From the NCBI GenBank assembly GCA_022565335.1, contig JAIUMY010000011.1, positions 1 through 49,853 of the forward strand: DNA of 49,853 bases, in the 5' to 3' direction. The DNA is from Opitutales bacterium (lineage in GTDB: Bacteria; Verrucomicrobiota; Verrucomicrobiia; Opitutales; T3Sed10-336). The position numbers were made by a program, and so were the translations under genes. Under the pieces are notes generated by a model, which had not been told where the DNA came from, made no database searches, and saw only the letters and a list, made by a program, of their open reading frames with translations. Positions 26,419 through 33,252 of this stretch are shown here, one piece after another (within the stretch, counting starts at the first letter, position 1; each line of letters begins with the position of its first letter).

Positions 26419-26480
26419 AGTTGTGCTTGATTTTCACCAGAAAACTATTTTGGGCCCGCCAGAGCAAGGCCGAAAGCCTC

Positions 26481-26525
26481 TATTTGCCGATTTCCCCGTT
26501 ACAATTCCGTTAAAATCGGCAAATA
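26481..26525. promoter_or_regulatory. 12-bp perfect inverted repeat, candidate XRE operator
   Basis: TATTTGCCGATT (26481-26492) and AATCGGCAAATA (26514-26525) are perfect inverted copies with 33 bp between arm starts, about three helical turns. They lie in the 163-bp gap between the divergent RHS operon and the XRE gene starting at 26582. A repressor acting on both promoters would fit. Confidence 0.6.
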
Positions 26526-26581
26526 TATTTTGCGCCCTGTTGGGACGTTATCGAATGTCGGGATTTACGGCACAATAGTTC

Positions 26582-26815
26582 GTGCCTTCAAAAATCCCAA
26601 GATCCGAGCTAAAACCCGAGCTGAAACGCTTTGGCGACAACCTGCGCCGGGAAAGGGTCAAGCGGCACCTCACTCAGGAGCAAACCGCCGAACGGGCGGA
26701 AATCGCCCTGCGCACCCTCCAGAAGATCGAAGCCGGGCAAATCAATATTCTGGTGACGACAGCCCGACGCCTTCGGGAGGCGATTGGCTGCCCTTGGAAG
26801 AAACTGATGGATTAA
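26582..26815 (+). CDS. XRE-family HTH regulator of the island
   Basis: This 77-aa protein is almost entirely an HTH_3 domain: 'FGDNLRRERVKRHLTQEQTA' continues into 'ERAEIALRTLQKIEAGQINILVTTARRLREAIGC'. The GTG at 26582 is the only upstream start. It is divergent from the RHS operon and shares with it a region holding a 12-bp inverted repeat. It probably represses its own and the RHS promoter. Its 3' end overlaps the convergent membrane-protein gene by 4 bp. Confidence 0.82.
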   Translation: MPSKIPRSELKPELKRFGDNLRRERVKRHLTQEQTAERAEIALRTLQKIEAGQINILVTTARRLREAIGCPWKKLMD

Positions 26816-27081
26816 ACGACCCTTCCTTGCTCTGGCACCGGGCTGAAGTGGCCTTTTTCGTAGAGCCAGTATCCAGCTCCAAGGAGCGCAAATACGCCAA
26901 GCGCGATAGCGAAGTAGCCACCATAGGACGGAGCAAGATGTGCCCAGGTGCCAAGGCCTGCGGCGAGTCCCAACAGGCAGATGCCCCAGCGGTTCGGCAA
27001 GAAGCCGGTGCCGAGGATCAGCACGCCGACAATAGCGCATCCGATGGCGGCAAGATGATAAATGCGGAAGGCTCCGAACAT
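26812..27081 (-). CDS. Small membrane protein, phage-lysis-like cassette
   Basis: From ATG 27081 the protein is 89 aa with three hydrophobic helices: 'IGCAIVGVLILGTGFLP', 'WGICLLGLAAGLGTWAHL' and 'GGYFAIALGVFALLGAGYWLY'. The larger open frame upstream to 27294 overlaps the lipoprotein gene and is not credible. Its order after an XhlA-like protein and a small lipoprotein recalls phage holin/spanin regions, but no sequence family is recognised. Confidence 0.55.
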   Translation of the reverse strand: MFGAFRIYHLAAIGCAIVGVLILGTGFLPNRWGICLLGLAAGLGTWAHLAPSYGGYFAIALGVFALLGAGYWLYEKGHFSPVPEQGRVV

Positions 27082-27121
27082 TTCAGAGACTCGGGCGACG
27101 GTATTCTCGAACGTTTGCGAC

Positions 27122-27412
27122 TCAGTCGCCCAAAGGGCACCCGCCTTCGTCGTCCTTCGGACACGCCCTGTCGGGCGCACCATCTTCGCGCTGCCGCGCT
27201 TCGTCGCCAGTGGAGGCCTCGATGGCAGGACCATCGGGCGTATCGCCTCCGCGGAGGGTCGCCCCCGTCCTCGGGTTTGCAGATTGGCTGACAATTACCT
27301 CGGTGCCAGTAGCGGTCCGGGCGCGAATAGATCCTCCTTCATTGTAAGTTTTGGAGGTGCTGGCGCATCCTGCTGTGAGCAGGACGATGAGGATGATGAA
27401 GGCCGTTTTCAT
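27122..27412 (-). CDS. Small lipoprotein (possible spanin-like)
   Basis: From ATG 27412 the 96-aa protein starts 'MKTAFIILIVLLTAGCAS', a compact lipoprotein signal with Cys16. The rest is low-complexity and rich in Gly, Thr, Arg and Asp. Its ATG overlaps the TGA of the preceding gene (ATGA), so both are translationally coupled. A short lipoprotein directly after an XhlA-like gene is reminiscent of an Rz1-type spanin. The C-terminal third (below ~27270) is unusual in composition and may be repeat-derived. Confidence 0.55.
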   Translation of the reverse strand: MKTAFIILIVLLTAGCASTSKTYNEGGSIRARTATGTEVIVSQSANPRTGATLRGGDTPDGPAIEASTGDEARQREDGAPDRACPKDDEGGCPLGD

Positions 27413-27636
27413 AGGGCAATTCGGTCGATAAGCCAAACGAGGGCCACGGCTCCCCCGGCGTAGGCGGCAATCTGGATATGCAGGCGGTGAAACTTGTCAT
27501 GCAGTCTTTGCAGGGAGGCTTTGACCTCCCGAACCTCACCCCGGATGCCATTGCCTCCAGAAGGACCGTGCAGCCCGATTTCAAGCGCACGAACGCGCTC
27601 CCGGAGATCCTCCATTTGGGTTGTGAGGTGTCGCAT
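27409..27636 (-). CDS. Small coiled-coil plus membrane-anchor protein, XhlA-like
   Basis: This 75-aa protein has an N-terminal amphipathic coiled coil ('MEDLRERVRALEIGLHGPSG', then 'EVREVKASLQRLHDKFHRLH') and a C-terminal membrane helix ('AAYAGGAVALVWLIDRIAL'). The layout is that of haemolysin XhlA or phage holin-accessory proteins. The frame is open upstream to a TGA near 27706 and the extra residues also look coding ('PEELERLQADQ'), so a 5' end lost by deletion or a non-ATG start is possible. It is coupled to the lipoprotein gene. Confidence 0.6.
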   Translation of the reverse strand: MRHLTTQMEDLRERVRALEIGLHGPSGGNGIRGEVREVKASLQRLHDKFHRLHIQIAAYAGGAVALVWLIDRIAL

Positions 27637-27639
27637 CTG

Positions 27640-27929
27640 ATCGGCTTGGAGCCGTTCCAGTTCTTCCGGGCGGCGACCCAGAACTGGAAAACTTCGACTG
27701 GGTCAGCATCGGGGGCGAGCTTTGCAGCTTCCTTTCAGCGGATGATCTTGTGCGGTTCGATGGGCGGCAGGGAAATATCCTGCTTCCCGGTGGTCTTGCC
27801 AAACTCGCGGATAAACGCTGCGCGGGCGTCGTCGGAGGAAAAGAAGCGGTTCCTCATTCGCCCGTTTTCATACCAGCGGGCGACGAAGGGCTTCTTGCGG
27901 TAGGCTTGGTGAACGGTATGTATTTTCAT
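27640..27929 (-). pseudogene. Broken tyrosine-integrase-like gene, N-terminal fragment
   Basis: From ATG 27929 the product is 64 aa: 'KKPFVARWYENGRMRNRFFS' followed by 'SDDARAAFIREFGKTT', typical of the arm-binding N-terminus of phage integrases (aromatic/basic strands, then a helix). A TGA at 27737-27735 ends it, but the same frame continues with 'KEAAKLAPDADPVEVFQFWV', which looks like the natural continuation before running into the XhlA-like gene. No catalytic R-H-R-Y region exists in the window. A nonsense mutation plus deletion is the simplest reading. It sits next to the tRNA end, as integrases of tRNA-targeted elements do. Confidence 0.55.
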
Positions 27930-27988
27930 GGCAGTCTAACTCTACCAGAGTGATCTGCCAATCATAGGTCTAAGTGTTTCTTTTAGAA

Positions 27989-28591
27989 CTAATTAGACGG
28001 CCATATCCCATCGCGTTCCAAGCGAACAGCAATTACCTGAGCATTGACCGCAAAGACGCTCGATACTCTTTGAGAAAATTGGTCCCTCAACTGGCCGTTC
28101 TGCATGAAATCGGGAATAACCTTTTCGGCCTGTCCCGCAAACTCGTCGAACTTTTCAGCTAAGCGGTTCTCGGGAACGAGCAATCGTCCTGCAAATTCAT
28201 TCGCCTCCTGTTCGATCTGAAATTTTTTACCACCGTTGGTGGTAGTCCATTTCACGAAACCTTCTTTGCTTGCGAGATTCTGATTTGAAAACTCTTCACG
28301 GTGCAGAAAGAAATGGGCAAGTTCGTGAGCGACCGTGAACCTCAGGCGATGTTGTCGTCAGATCGGCCCAGACTCCATCAAGTCATACTGCTCAGCGTCC
28401 AGGTAGATCGATTCGAAATCACTGGTCAATGCGGCATCAATGCGAAATCTGTTATACAGAGACGGAAACGGGATAGGGTTTAATCGGAGGTCAATCTCCA
28501 TGAATGTGAAGATGTCAATTGGAAGGCTGTCTTCGCTCAATGTTTCATACTGCGAGCGCAGTTCTCTGATCTTGTCCCAGATGTAGTCCAT
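27989..28591 (-). pseudogene. ImmA/IrrE-type metallopeptidase gene interrupted by an in-frame TGA
   Basis: The frame reads from ATG 28591, which overlaps the XRE stop by one base. The first part ends at TGA 28360-28358 after 'LDAEQYDLMESGPI'. In the same frame it resumes with 'RLRFTVAHELAHFFLH', carrying the zinc motif HELAH, then 'EQEANEFAGRLLVPENRL', the usual ImmA continuation, to 27989. Intact proteins of this family cleave repressors of mobile elements. One C-to-T change (CGA to TGA) would explain the interruption. Readthrough is less likely, since other genes here end in TGA. A downstream start at an internal codon would not restore the N-terminus. Confidence 0.72.
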
Positions 28592-28965
28592 TAGTCGGGC
28601 GAATTGAGTTTGAGAACTTCTTGGAAGAGGTCCTGCCGCTCTTCTTCAGACAACTGATGTCCTCGCGCGGCTCGGAAAAAAGCCGGAAGGGCGTTCTTCA
28701 AAATTTCATCCTCCAAAATGTCCTTTGGCAGTTCACCTCGTTGCAAAGCGGCAGAATCCATCAGGCTAAGACGCGCATCCGGGTTGAGGCCAAAAAAACT
28801 GGCCAACTTTTCAAGGAGACTCACGTCATTCGGAGGCGGGTTGATACCGCGCTCAACCTTGCTCCAATTGCTCGGATCTAGGCCTAGCTCCTCACAGAAC
28901 TGGCGTAGGGTGAGGCGACGTTCAATGCGTAGTTCTTTGATTCTATTGCTAAATGGTGTGTTCAT
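28591..28965 (-). CDS. XRE-family repressor paired with ImmA (ImmR-like)
   Basis: The 124-aa protein has an N-terminal HTH: 'RIKELRIERRLTLRQFCEEL' runs into 'GLDPSNWSKVERGINPPPND', followed by a helical C-terminal part. The stop overlaps the ATG of the metallopeptidase gene (TAATG), the typical XRE-ImmA operon, in which the protease inactivates the repressor. A 7-bp inverted repeat (28971-28990) lies just upstream of the ATG and is probably its operator. With the protease broken, the repressor may be locked on. Confidence 0.85.
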   Translation of the reverse strand: MNTPFSNRIKELRIERRLTLRQFCEELGLDPSNWSKVERGINPPPNDVSLLEKLASFFGLNPDARLSLMDSAALQRGELPKDILEDEILKNALPAFFRAARGHQLSEEERQDLFQEVLKLNSPD

Positions 28966-28970
28966 GGTCT

Positions 28971-28990
28971 TGTGGTATTATTCTACCACA
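28971..28990. promoter_or_regulatory. Candidate operator of the XRE/ImmA pair
   Basis: TGTGGTAttattcTACCACA is a perfect 7-bp inverted repeat with a 6-base spacer, 5 bp upstream of the repressor ATG. A TTGACA (minus strand, 28998-28993) lies at its outer side and could be a -35 element, which would put the repeat over the promoter. Confidence 0.55.
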
Positions 28991-29035
28991 CGTGTCAAGA
29001 GACTCATCCGTCAAATCTGAAACTCCAGCCAACAA

Positions 29036-29054
29036 TTAAGGCACAGTTAAGGCA
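29036..29054. promoter_or_regulatory. Paired TTAAGGCA boxes, candidate arm-type integrase sites (right)
   Basis: TTAAGGCA at 29036-29043 and 29047-29054 has the same 11-bp spacing and orientation as the left-end pair. An inverted CCTTAA follows at 29059-29064. These lie about 110 bp inside the tRNA-side junction, in a stretch without genes. Confidence 0.55.
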
Positions 29055-29163
29055 AAAACCTTAATTCTGATCGTATTCAGTGAACTTCAGTTGCACCATC
29101 TGTTACGAATTAAGTCGTTTATTTTCTGCAACTTACTGTAAATCAAATACTTCCCTTAAAGGG

Positions 29164-29182
29164 AATGGCGGAGAGAGAGGGA
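29164..29182. other. Right attachment site (attR) candidate, within tRNA-Ser
   Basis: 'aatggcggagagagaggga' covers the encoded CCA, the acceptor end and the first part of the T-arm of the tRNA gene. It is identical to 17755-17773. It is preceded inside the island by the palindrome TTCCCTTAAAGGGAA (29151-29165), which may now serve as the tRNA terminator. Confidence 0.65.
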
Positions 29183-29258
29183 TTCGAACCCTCGGTACCG
29201 CTTTTGGCGGTACGGCGGTTTAGCAAACCACTGCATTAGACCACTCTGCCATCTCTCC
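29166..29258 (-). tRNA. tRNA-Ser(GCU)
   Basis: On the minus strand the gene starts 'ggagagatggcagagtgg' and ends 'ccctctctctccgcca', with CCA encoded. The acceptor stem GGAGAGA/TCTCTCC pairs fully. The anticodon loop 'ttgctaa' gives anticodon GCU. The long variable arm (gtaccgc/gcggtac) and the T-arm 'gagggttcgaatccctc' are as expected for a class II serine tRNA, 93 nt. It lies 64 bp downstream of blh on the same strand and its 3' end is the insertion point of the island. Confidence 0.95.
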
Positions 29259-29322
29259 TGATGATCATCCTAGTTTCGTTTTAGAATGCCCTTTTGGCAA
29301 GGAGAAAATTTTGCTTTTCCGG

Positions 29323-30291
29323 TCAATTTTCAGGTTTTCCCTGAAGATCCCAATAACGGATCAGAATGCTGTGCGGAACCGTTAGGGCGGCCAGAAGTGC
29401 AATGTAAGCTCCGGTCCAGGGTAAGGGGCGAAAGGTCCAATCGGATTGTTGGGGAAGGATTAACAAAACAAAAATAAGAAGCGGGAGTAAAGTCAGCGGG
29501 GCGTAGCGAAGGGTCGCCAGCGAAAGTAAGGGGAGGAGGCCTTTTTCAGTAGGACGGAAAAAGCTGGCGCGAATGCGCAGGGTGTGACGCCAGGCATGGA
29601 AAAAGAGAAAATATAAAGTGATCCACCAAAGCGGGGATAGAATGGCCCCCATCAACCCCAAATAAAGGACCTCGAATCCATAGAGTATGCGGAATCGACG
29701 GGGCATCGCTTTCCAGGAAAGACCCAGGTCGGCGATTAGTAAGAGTCCTGAAAATCCCACCACTGCCGCTTGCGGGGGCAGGGGCACTGTTTCTATGCCC
29801 CAGGCATTGAGAATGGTCAGGGTTTCCGCCGGGTGGAGGGCAAAGGGGAGAACCATAACCCAACCGCCGCGGGCCCAGGCTTGCCAGGGTCTTCCGGATT
29901 GTTCGGATGATTTCGGCAGCGGGTAAACCTCTGCGCTTCCCCAATGCCAGGCGGTGAGGAGGAGGAACAATCCCAGACAAATTGCCGGGCCTAGGTTCCA
30001 GAGGAGCAGGATCAGTAAGACCAGCAAGGAATAAACGACCAAAAAAGGAGTAGGAAAATAACGGCGGGGCAGGATTTTTCTGGCGACCAGAAAGTCTGCC
30101 GCCCCATGAGGAATGCCAAGAAAGATCATGCTCCCCAGAAAGAGCCAGGGGGCGGCCTGCTGAACCAGGGTGGGGGGCAGGGTGAGGTGCAGGATAGCAA
30201 AAGAAAACGCTATTGCCCAGGGAAGGGAAAACCATAATCGACTGGAGGGGAATTTTGGCAAAGGACGATCGGTCAAAACGTTGCAATCCAA
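29323..30291 (-). CDS. blh: Beta-carotene 15,15'-dioxygenase, Brp/Blh family
   Basis: Blh is an integral membrane enzyme that cleaves beta-carotene into two retinal molecules, the chromophore of microbial rhodopsins. The 322-aa protein has many hydrophobic helices and all the family's His-rich motifs: 'GIPHGAADF' (H62), 'TAWHWGSAE' (H116), 'HPAET' (H153), 'FFHAWRH' (H232, H236) and 'TVPHSILIRYWD' (H307). These are likely the iron ligands. It is the third gene of the rhodopsin-crtY-blh run, 35 bp after crtY. The start is uncertain: TTG 30291 fits the length, but no clear ribosome site is seen. Confidence 0.93.
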   Translation of the reverse strand: MDCNVLTDRPLPKFPSSRLWFSLPWAIAFSFAILHLTLPPTLVQQAAPWLFLGSMIFLGIPHGAADFLVARKILPRRYFPTPFLVVYSLLVLLILLLWNLGPAICLGLFLLLTAWHWGSAEVYPLPKSSEQSGRPWQAWARGGWVMVLPFALHPAETLTILNAWGIETVPLPPQAAVVGFSGLLLIADLGLSWKAMPRRFRILYGFEVLYLGLMGAILSPLWWITLYFLFFHAWRHTLRIRASFFRPTEKGLLPLLSLATLRYAPLTLLPLLIFVLLILPQQSDWTFRPLPWTGAYIALLAALTVPHSILIRYWDLQGKPEN

Positions 30292-30326
30292 GGGTGGAGT
30301 TTTACCGTCTTTGCCTTCGAGAGCAA

Positions 30327-31550
30327 TCAGGAATAGTTAGGCTGAGCTTTTCTTCTTGTTGGCACGGATTGTCGACTTCCGGTAGTCGGACTGTAGTCGC
30401 GGGCCGCCAAAGACATTACTCCGGCAAGAAAGGGGATTTTGGGCAGGGTCCAAAGCACTTTGGCCAAAGTGAGGGGGGATGGCTGGTCGGTCAGAAAAGC
30501 GGCCATCTCATCACCCTGTAATTGTTTCATGAGGGTGAGCATGGAGTGCTTGGTTAAAGCTGGTTGATCGACTAAAGTTTCGAGAAAAATCGGGTCCAGC
30601 CAGTCACTCGAGGTTTGGCGCGGGGAGGCCGGGAGAATTTGGTCGCGGAGTATGGCTTGCGAGATTTGTTGGGCGCGCTGGCGATTGCGGTAATATGCAT
30701 AGCCGGTTGCCGGACGCGCGCCATTGGACCTCAGCCCGCCTTGCCAGAGTCCGGGGAGGTCGGTTGCCCGGGACAGGTCAGAGGACATCGGCAGCCAACC
30801 GTATTCCTCTTGGGCAGGATTGCTGGTCGCGGAAATGTTTTCTCCCAGATAAGTGGCCAGCTGCGCCTTCATATGGTTCAGGCTTTTGGCCTCGCGATGA
30901 AACGCCGTGTACTCAAAGAGGGTTTGGTTTTCAGAAAGGGGAAGGATGTAACCGAAAGCAAAGCCTTCTCTTTCCGGAAGGTCAAAATCCATAAGCCCAA
31001 AGCCGCCATCGATCGGGGAATGGTTTCCGGGAATGATCTGGCCATAAAAAGATTGCCACCATCCGGTTTTGCGGGAGAAGGCTTCGGAGGGCGTGAGATC
31101 AGTGCGGTAACGGGTGTCGATTACCCGAGGGGCGATAAGCTCCCTGTTCGAAAGCTCAACGTGTTGAAGGTTTTCTTCCCGGTGGACGGAGCCTTCCGCG
31201 GATTCACCCCAGAGAATCTCAACTTGGGCACTTTTTTCCCAATCTTTAAGACTCGTTTTATAAAATTGACCGGACTCGATGTGAATATACCGCCAGTTGT
31301 TTAATTCTCTTTTCTGCCAGTTTCCCTGATGGCGGAAAAAATAAGCATTCCACTGGGCCGAGGTTCCCCGGGGAAGTGGTGCGTTCGCCGGCCACCAAGT
31401 GCACCAGCGATGATTTTTGACGAAAGAATTCCTCCGTTCGACTACCGCGATTCGACCCCGGTAACCATCATGCAGAAGATTGTTGATGGTCTGAAAGGTG
31501 AAATTACCCCCTCCCAGGAAGATCAAATCGAATTGTTGTGAAGTAGCCAT
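30327..31550 (-). CDS. crtY: Lycopene cyclase, CrtY type
   Basis: CrtY cyclises both ends of lycopene to give beta-carotene. The 407-aa protein begins with the FAD/NAD-binding strand 'FDLIFLGGGNFTFQTINNLL'. It carries 'SFYGQII' (family FxGx motif region), 'GFGLMDFDLP' and 'LFEYTAF', and the C-terminal signature 'GARPATGYAYYRNRQRAQQI'. ATG 31550 is preferred: the longer GTG start at 31583 lies inside a strong hairpin. It sits between the rhodopsin gene and blh on the same strand, so the product feeds directly into retinal formation. Upstream carotenoid genes (crtE, crtB, crtI) must be elsewhere. Confidence 0.88.
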   Translation of the reverse strand: MATSQQFDLIFLGGGNFTFQTINNLLHDGYRGRIAVVERRNSFVKNHRWCTWWPANAPLPRGTSAQWNAYFFRHQGNWQKRELNNWRYIHIESGQFYKTSLKDWEKSAQVEILWGESAEGSVHREENLQHVELSNRELIAPRVIDTRYRTDLTPSEAFSRKTGWWQSFYGQIIPGNHSPIDGGFGLMDFDLPEREGFAFGYILPLSENQTLFEYTAFHREAKSLNHMKAQLATYLGENISATSNPAQEEYGWLPMSSDLSRATDLPGLWQGGLRSNGARPATGYAYYRNRQRAQQISQAILRDQILPASPRQTSSDWLDPIFLETLVDQPALTKHSMLTLMKQLQGDEMAAFLTDQPSPLTLAKVLWTLPKIPFLAGVMSLAARDYSPTTGSRQSVPTRRKAQPNYS

Positions 31551-31561
31551 TTGGGGAAATT

Positions 31562-31591
31562 GGGGAGCGGAGGCGTTGGCCACCGCTCCCC
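31562..31591 (-). promoter_or_regulatory. Intercistronic hairpin between rhodopsin and crtY genes
   Basis: GGGGAGCGG (31562-31570) and CCGCTCCCC (31583-31591) form a perfect 9-bp GC-rich stem with a 12-base loop. It occupies most of the space between the rhodopsin stop (31606) and ATG 31550. On the minus strand no U-run follows, so it is more like an attenuator or mRNA 3' stabiliser than a full terminator. It would favour opsin mRNA over the carotenoid genes. Confidence 0.7.
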
Positions 31592-31605
31592 ATAATTATT
31601 TTGTT

Positions 31606-32481
31606 TTAGCCTTTAGCGGGCTCTTCGACTTGGTCGAATTCAACGTCTTTATATCCATCGGCCTTACTTAAAACCTGCGCAGTGAGGGTTAGGAAGATTC
31701 CATAAATCACTTTGGAGGCAACATCCGCAACGGTATAGGTGATATGACGACCAACCACGCCGGCTTCGCCAAATAATCCGAGATAAGGCATCAGGTAGGC
31801 GCCGGGGTAAAGCATCCAGGAGATGAGGAAGATCCACCAGATGGTTCCCAGGTATTTAGCGGCTTGGTCCGGTACCCCTTGCTGACCTTCCTTGATGACC
31901 TTACGCATGAGGATAAGAATGTGTACGAAAAAGACCGTGGAAATAGCCCCCCAGGTGAAGAAGGCCACAGGGTTGGTTACTTCGTAATATTGTCCGACAT
32001 AACCGGTAAGAATCATTAAGGTCCCGGAGAACCAGAATTGATTTCGTACCGAGCTGAAGGAACTGGTCTTCAGGCTTACGACGAAGAGAATTTGAAATAA
32101 GAGCATCGGCACGTCGATGAGCCAGTTAAGGTAACGGTAGCCATTGTTGAACAAATCCCCCGCATGGTTGGGATCCAACATGTAGAGACCCGTATCCTGG
32201 TTGAAAGTAAAGGCTTCCACCCAATTGTCCCGCTGCACAAAGAGCAAAAGGAAGGCGGATACCATGACCACCACCGAGAGGACGCTGGACATTCGATACT
32301 TGGGAGCGACTGATTTTATCGTGAGGATAAAATAAAACAGGGCGGCCAACATGACCGCGTAGCCCAAGGTAAGCACATGGGCCGATAATTGGTAGGCCAT
32401 TTCCGAAAAGCCTTGCTCAAGGCCCACATAATTTTCGAAAGTAGCATTACCAAGTGCTTGTTTAGATGATTCTTGTACCAT
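31606..32481 (-). CDS. Light-driven sodium pump rhodopsin (NaR, NDQ type)
   Basis: This seven-helix retinal protein of 291 aa is very close to Krokinobacter KR2. In helix C, 'YRYLNWLIDVPMLLFQ' carries N119, D123 and Q130, the NDQ motif of Na+ pumps (KR2 N112, D116, Q123), with R116 in front. Helix G 'YTVADVASKVIYG' gives D253 and the retinal Schiff-base K257. The position equivalent to the proteorhodopsin tuning residue 105 is Leu127, as in green-absorbing forms. It would export Na+ (or H+ without Na+) in light. It is first in a run with crtY and blh, which make its chromophore. The start ATG 32481 gives the usual short N-terminal helix region. Confidence 0.96.
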   Translation of the reverse strand: MVQESSKQALGNATFENYVGLEQGFSEMAYQLSAHVLTLGYAVMLAALFYFILTIKSVAPKYRMSSVLSVVVMVSAFLLLFVQRDNWVEAFTFNQDTGLYMLDPNHAGDLFNNGYRYLNWLIDVPMLLFQILFVVSLKTSSFSSVRNQFWFSGTLMILTGYVGQYYEVTNPVAFFTWGAISTVFFVHILILMRKVIKEGQQGVPDQAAKYLGTIWWIFLISWMLYPGAYLMPYLGLFGEAGVVGRHITYTVADVASKVIYGIFLTLTAQVLSKADGYKDVEFDQVEEPAKG

Positions 32482-32681
32482 AGTTAGAAGTTGTTGTCGT
32501 TCTTGTTGAGAGAGACCATCGAGAAACCTAAAACAGGCGTGGAGGCAAAATTCTCTAAAGATTTAAAAAAATGTAATTGCGAGCGCCGCAGATCAGTAGC
32601 TGCATTGCTAAAATAGCTTATCTCTTGACAAAAAAACTTTCTCTTCGAAAACTTTATCCTTAGTAAGTCTTCTTATTGCTT

Positions 32682-33221
32682 ATGCCCCGGTTAACCGAAA
32701 TTAATAGCCACGACGCGTTGTTCGTGATCGACCCCCAGCATGCGTTTGTAAGCCCTTTCAATGAAGGCCTTTGGGATAAAATCAAAGAGGATCTGTTCCC
32801 GCGTTTTGCGTATCGGGCCTTTACCCAATTTCTGAATTCACCGCAAAGCCCGGTGTGGCAATCCAAAGGATGGCAGGGTTGTCAGGAGGGAAGCGAGGAA
32901 AGTAAGATTCTCTGGGAGACCGGGCCTGGTATTCGACAAGTTGTGGTCTTTCGTAAAACCGGCTTTTCCGGAGTTTCCAATGAGTTCTTGCAATGGCGGC
33001 AGAGGGAAGAGATCCAACGCGTCTTTCTTTGCGGTGGGGATACCGATCTATGTGTGATGGGGACGCTTCTAAGTATGATCCAGCACCAAATTCCGGTTTT
33101 CCTCTTGGCGGATTATTGTTTTAGCGCTGCAGGAGAGGAAATGCACCGCTATGCGGTTATTCAAGCTAAGCGCTTCCTGGGATCCCATGGGGTTTTACAT
33201 GGCCCTGCTCTCGCTGGATAA
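32682..33221 (+). CDS. Isochorismatase-like cysteine hydrolase
   Basis: The 179-aa protein has the isochorismatase fold with the expected triad: D17 in 'LFVIDPQHAF', K92 in 'VVFRKTGFSGV' and C124 in 'LCGGDTDLCVMGTL', including the family's cis-peptide region. Such enzymes hydrolyse small amides or vinyl ethers (nicotinamidase, N-carbamoylsarcosine amidase, isochorismatase); the substrate is not readable. ATG 32682 is the first good start. It is divergent from the rhodopsin operon and convergent with the aquaporin gene. Confidence 0.85.
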   Translation: MPRLTEINSHDALFVIDPQHAFVSPFNEGLWDKIKEDLFPRFAYRAFTQFLNSPQSPVWQSKGWQGCQEGSEESKILWETGPGIRQVVVFRKTGFSGVSNEFLQWRQREEIQRVFLCGGDTDLCVMGTLLSMIQHQIPVFLLADYCFSAAGEEMHRYAVIQAKRFLGSHGVLHGPALAG

Positions 33222-33252
33222 AACAGCGATAAAAGAATCAAAATAATGGAAT

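Larger units (their letters stand above)
17755..29182. mobile_element. Integrated genomic island (~11.4 kb) in the 3' end of tRNA-Ser
   Basis: The island is bounded by a 19-bp perfect direct repeat (17755-17773 and 29164-29182) that equals the 3' end of the tRNA-Ser gene at its right edge. Inside each end lies a pair of TTAAGGCA boxes with identical 11-bp periodicity. The contents are accessory: an RHS toxin-like operon, small phage-like genes, an integrase-like fragment next to the tRNA side, and an XRE/ImmA pair. This is the standard layout of tRNA-targeted integrative elements. The integrase is not intact, so the element is probably immobile by itself. The alternative is that the left copy belongs to a tRNA-derived repeat unrelated to integration. 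Confidence 0.72.

Noticed and set aside
27735-28360. Alternative genetic code with TGA read as an amino acid
   Set aside because: Other intact genes in the window (for example nadB, the PLP enzyme and the GT4 fusion) end in TGA directly before the next gene, so TGA is a normal stop.
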